From assembly GCA_963732585.1 (NCBI GenBank), contig CAVSZY010000005.1, positions 434,001 to 498,000 of the forward strand: DNA of 64,000 nt, read 5' to 3'. Below are positions 61,252 to 64,000 of the stretch, one piece after another. This DNA is from WLMZ01 sp963732585 (GTDB taxonomy: Bacteria; Actinomycetota; Acidimicrobiia; Acidimicrobiales; Ilumatobacteraceae). Positions within the stretch are counted from its first letter, which is position 1, and the number at the start of each line of letters is the position of its first letter. Under the pieces are notes generated by a model. That model worked only from the letters and a program-made list of their open reading frames with translations. It was not told the origin of the DNA and made no database searches. Made by a program: the position numbers and the translations under genes.

Positions 61252-62508
61252 ATGAGTGACCTGGTTGTCCGGCTTCCCGATGTCGGGGAAGGTGTCGCCG
61301 AAGCTGAGTTGGTGGCTTGGCACGTCGCTGCTGGCGACGTGGTCACCCCCAACAGCACCGTCGCCGAGGTGCTGACCGACAAGGCCACCGTCGAGATCTA
61401 CTCGCCCGTGCACGGTCGAATCGTTGCCTTGCACGGCGAGGTTGGTCAGGTGCTGGCCGTCGGTGCCGATTTCATCGTTATCGCCACGGATGCCGTTGCT
61501 GCCACTGATGCCACCGATGCGGCTGAGGTCCCGGATGATGCGGCACCGCAACCTGGTGCAGACACCGCCGAGATCATCGACAACACGCCGATTCCCGAGG
61601 GTGGCGACGTCGTGCCAGGCGCACGGCGTCTCGATCGGGCTGTTGTCAGTGCCGCGCCCGCAGTGCGCGAACGTGCTCGCAGCCTCGGCATCGACCTCGA
61701 CGCCGTCGCTGGCTCCGGGCCAGACGGACGGATCACCCACCAGGACCTCGACCGTTACCGACGGGCGGAGGTCCCGCCGACAGCCGACCTCGATCCGCCG
61801 TCAACGCAGACCCCATTGATTGGCTTGCGGCGCAAGATCGCGGCGCGCATGACCCTGGCCGCTTCGCGGATTCCGCACATCACCTACGTCGATGATGTCG
61901 ATATGACCGCTGTGGAGCAGCTTCGCCGCACCCTGGCCAAGGAGTACCCCGAGCAGCGATTGACGGTTCTGCCGTTGATCATGAGCGCAGTCGTGCAGGC
62001 GATCGCTGTCCACCCTCAGGTGAACTCCACCTTCGACGACGATACCCAAACCCTGACGACGCACTCGGCGGTGCACATCGGCGTCGCCACGCAGGCCGCC
62101 GACGGTCTGATCGTTCCCGTCGTGCGCCGGGCACAAACGATGGGCGTGTGGCAGCTGGCGGTGGAACTGCAGCGCGTCACCTCGGCGGCCCGGCAGGGAT
62201 CGGCGACACGTGCCGAACTCGCGGGCTCGACGATCACGATCACGTCTCTCGGGGCCCTTGGCGGCCTGGTGACCACCCCGATCATCAACCACCCGGAGGT
62301 GGCGATCATCGGGGTCAACAAGCTGCAGACCCGGGCAATGTGGGATGGCAACTCGTTCGTGCCGCGCACGATGATGAACTTGTCGTCGAGTTTTGATCAT
62401 CGGATCATCGATGGATGGCTCGCGGCGACCTTCATCCAACGCGTCAAACACCTGTTGGAAGAACCAACTCTGCTCTTCGTTGCGCCGCCGCCGCAATCTG
62501 GTGTCTAG
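61252..62508 (+). CDS. bkdB: Branched-chain 2-oxoacid dehydrogenase E2 (dihydrolipoyl acyltransferase)
   Basis: 418 residues. One lipoyl domain at 1-80 with the lipoylated lysine in VLTDKATVEIYSP. A linker leads to the peripheral-subunit-binding domain at about 135-170 (VRERARSLGIDLDAVAGSGPDGRITHQDL). The catalytic domain follows with STITITSLGALGGLVTTPIINHPEVAI and the active-site SSFDHRIIDGWLAA near 381. ATG 61252 with GAGGAG upstream; the longer open frame to 61102 overlaps bkdA2. The E3 (lpd) gene is not in the window. Confidence 0.93.
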   Translation: MSDLVVRLPDVGEGVAEAELVAWHVAAGDVVTPNSTVAEVLTDKATVEIYSPVHGRIVALHGEVGQVLAVGADFIVIATDAVAATDATDAAEVPDDAAPQPGADTAEIIDNTPIPEGGDVVPGARRLDRAVVSAAPAVRERARSLGIDLDAVAGSGPDGRITHQDLDRYRRAEVPPTADLDPPSTQTPLIGLRRKIAARMTLAASRIPHITYVDDVDMTAVEQLRRTLAKEYPEQRLTVLPLIMSAVVQAIAVHPQVNSTFDDDTQTLTTHSAVHIGVATQAADGLIVPVVRRAQTMGVWQLAVELQRVTSAARQGSATRAELAGSTITITSLGALGGLVTTPIINHPEVAIIGVNKLQTRAMWDGNSFVPRTMMNLSSSFDHRIIDGWLAATFIQRVKHLLEEPTLLFVAPPPQSGV

Positions 62509-62579
62509 ACGATGCCCGATGCGGGTACGGGGCTAGGCGGGATTCATCCCACGCGATCCGCCCGAGTTCAGGAGGAACA

Positions 62580-62909
62580 GTGAACAACCAAGCGAACGAC
62601 CTGGTCGTCGAGCACGAACGCCTTGCCGACCGGACGATCATCCGTGTCGCCGGCGAACTCGACCTACACACCTGTTCGTTGCTACGCGACGAATTGGAAC
62701 GTTGCGTCCCGTTCCGCTCGCCCGTCACCTTCGATATGACCCATGTTGGTTTCATCGACTCCACCGGCATCCGCTCGTTGCTGACCCTCAACGATGACGT
62801 GATCGAGGCGACTGGCGAGAGTCTGAAGATTGCCGGGGCCTCCGACGTCAGCCGTCGCCTGTTCACGCTCACAGGCATCGATCGCGTGCTCGACATTCTC
62901 GACGAGTGA
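62580..62909 (+). CDS. STAS-domain anti-anti-sigma factor (RsbV/SpoIIAA-like)
   Basis: 109 residues from GTG 62580 with AGGAGG five bases upstream. STAS fold with the phospho-acceptor Ser61 in DMTHVGFIDSTGIRSLL and LKIAGASDVSRRLFTLTG. The unphosphorylated form would bind an anti-sigma kinase and free a sigma factor. It converges with the phosphatase/kinase fusion gene 30 bp away, so the two form a likely partner-switching module. Confidence 0.87.
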   Translation: MNNQANDLVVEHERLADRTIIRVAGELDLHTCSLLRDELERCVPFRSPVTFDMTHVGFIDSTGIRSLLTLNDDVIEATGESLKIAGASDVSRRLFTLTGIDRVLDILDE

Positions 62910-62939
62910 ACTGAGTTGCGATCTCTCGGCGGTCAGGAG

Positions 62940-64000
62940 TCAGTGCTGCCGACGAATCGCTGGCAGCACCATGGAAACCGTGGTTCCATCGTCGTCGGTG
63001 GTACGCCGGAAATGGGTCGCTAGCCCTTTCATGATCTGGGTACCTCGCCCTCCATGGGGCCGCAGCGGCGTTGGCGAACGCCACGAACCGTGATCGCTGA
63101 TCTTGGCGGCGAGGTAGTGGCCGTGATCGGTGACCTCGACCGATATCTCGGTCGCTTCGGCCGCCAGGTAGGCGTGCTCCACCGCGTTGGCACATGCTTC
63201 GCCAACGGCGATCAGGACGTCATCGGATTCGAGGTCGTGGCGCTGCAGCCACTCTCGAAGTTCGCTGCGTAGCCCGCTCAGTTGGTCGGCGCGAGCCGGG
63301 ATCCGACTGGTGAGTGATGCCAGCGGAGGCGCATAGCGGCAACAGGCGATGACGACGTCGTCGTCGAGCTGCGAACCACTGACCACCTCGGCGACCAGGT
63401 GTTCGAGAACTGTCCCCAGGGGCCGATTCGCGTTGCCCACCACCAGCCGTTCGACCAACTCGATCCCTTCGTCGATCGGGGTAGAACGACGCTCGATCAA
63501 ACCGTCGGAGTACATGACCACCAGGGACCCGGAGGCGAGCATCATCGACGCCTCCGGTCGCTGAGCGTCGGCGAGCACGCAGATCGGCAAGCCAGTGGCT
63601 TGATCAAGGTATTCGACCGTCCCATCCGGTGCCACGATGACCACCGGTGGGTGACCGGCGCAGGAATACGTGAGTTCCCCGGTCGTCGGGTCGATGACGA
63701 CACAGACCGCTGTAGCGAATGCTGTTCCGTTCGGCCCTCGGGCGATCCGGTCGACAGCTTCCAACAATGCGGCCGGGCTGGGATCGACGTACATCGCAAC
63801 GGCTGCGGTTGCGGCTCGCAGCCGACCCATCGCCGCGGCCGATTCCAAATTGTGTCCGCCGACATCACCGGTGATGATCCCGATGCGCCCGTCTGGCCAG
63901 CTAAACGTGTCGTACCAGTCGCCTCCGACCTCCATGATGGTGCTCGCAGCCACGTAGCGCGCCTCGATCAACAGGTTCGGATGCCAGGCGACGGAATCGG
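62940..64000 (-). CDS. PP2C (SpoIIE/RsbU) phosphatase fused to an RsbW-like anti-sigma kinase domain, N-terminus off window
   Basis: At least 353 residues; the frame continues past the right edge (DSVAWHPNLLIEARYVAAS), so the start is unseen. The SpoIIE phosphatase has VGGDWYDTFSW, ITGDVGGHNLESAAAMGRLR and LVVMYSDGLIERR (metal Asp residues). A C-terminal HATPase_c/RsbW domain has DVLIAVGEACANAVEHAY (N box) and GGRGTQIMKGLATHFRR (G box). Such fusions both phosphorylate or bind and dephosphorylate STAS proteins; the adjacent STAS gene is the obvious partner. A sensor domain probably precedes. Confidence 0.87.
   Translation of the reverse strand, partial: DSVAWHPNLLIEARYVAASTIMEVGGDWYDTFSWPDGRIGIITGDVGGHNLESAAAMGRLRAATAAVAMYVDPSPAALLEAVDRIARGPNGTAFATAVCVVIDPTTGELTYSCAGHPPVVIVAPDGTVEYLDQATGLPICVLADAQRPEASMMLASGSLVVMYSDGLIERRSTPIDEGIELVERLVVGNANRPLGTVLEHLVAEVVSGSQLDDDVVIACCRYAPPLASLTSRIPARADQLSGLRSELREWLQRHDLESDDVLIAVGEACANAVEHAYLAAEATEISVEVTDHGHYLAAKISDHGSWRSPTPLRPHGGRGTQIMKGLATHFRRTTDDDGTTVSMVLPAIRRQH

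Noticed and set aside
1..64000. tRNA, rRNA, CRISPR array or replication origin
   Set aside because: I found no cloverleaf, rRNA-like block, spaced direct repeats or DnaA-box cluster by reading; a covariance-model scan was not possible.

Overview
This is a high-GC actinomycetal chromosome segment, most likely from the class Acidimicrobiia (an Ilumatobacter- or Microthrix-like bacterium). The placement is inferred from gene content: a WhiB1-type Fe-S regulator beside a PdtaS-type sensor kinase, a tandem pair of Get3/ArsA-like ATPases, the SCO1664 / DUF3090 / MSMEG_4193 trio, an FrhB-type F420 protein, GTG/TTG starts, and secreted proteins with the 'LADTRP...TVDG' repeat that I associate with Acidimicrobiia. 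I saw no rRNA, tRNA or CRISPR array.

Layout. 1-1.9 kb: end of a cytochrome c maturation operon (CcmF end, CcmG, a frameshifted CcmH, CcmI). 1.9-5.1 kb: SixA phosphatase, a DUF4328 membrane protein, and a SufR-like regulator divergent from the Mrp Fe-S carrier. 5.2-7.1 kb: an accessory patch with a 20-copy GACC repeat at the start of a glycan-type methyltransferase gene (a likely phase-variation switch) and a MazEF-like toxin-antitoxin pair. 7.4-15.3 kb: a conserved core with DUF3107, two ArsA-like ATPases, PdtaS, WhiB1, a glycerophosphodiesterase, a lipid kinase and ETF beta/alpha. 15.4-28 kb: a secreted-protein region with a split GH18 chitinase-like protein, Tat-exported PhoX, two beta-helix-like surface proteins, an ISAzo13-type insertion sequence and an LVIVD/PA-domain protein. 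28-31.8 kb: the SCO1664/DUF3090/phosphoglycerate-mutase-like cluster and a broken EamA permease.

31.8-38.9 kb holds the most system-like locus. Six genes on the minus strand (ABC exporter, GT4, GT28-like, APH-type kinase, GT4, APH-type kinase) are joined by five consecutive 4-base stop/start overlaps. This predicts strictly coupled synthesis of a machine that builds, phosphorylates and exports a saccharide. 39-49.2 kb: an ECF sigma factor with its membrane partner, a VapBC pair whose toxin has decayed, type 5 uracil-DNA glycosylase, an FrhB-like protein, an orphan form II CoxL-like protein, PPK2, DinB and Amt. 49.4-58.5 kb: a 2907-codon cyclic beta-1,2-glucan synthase (NdvB-like), with a small membrane protein gene downstream. 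58.9-62.5 kb: the branched-chain 2-oxoacid dehydrogenase operon (E1 alpha, E1 beta, E2; no E3). 62.5-64 kb: a STAS anti-anti-sigma factor convergent with a PP2C phosphatase/anti-sigma-kinase fusion that runs off the window.

Caution: at least seven genes are broken by what looks like a single-base insertion or deletion (about 865, 15980, 20002, 23330, 31255, 41260 and 46660), several in or beside short homopolymers. Some of these 'pseudogenes' may be sequence errors. The count of the GACC repeat deserves the same caution.
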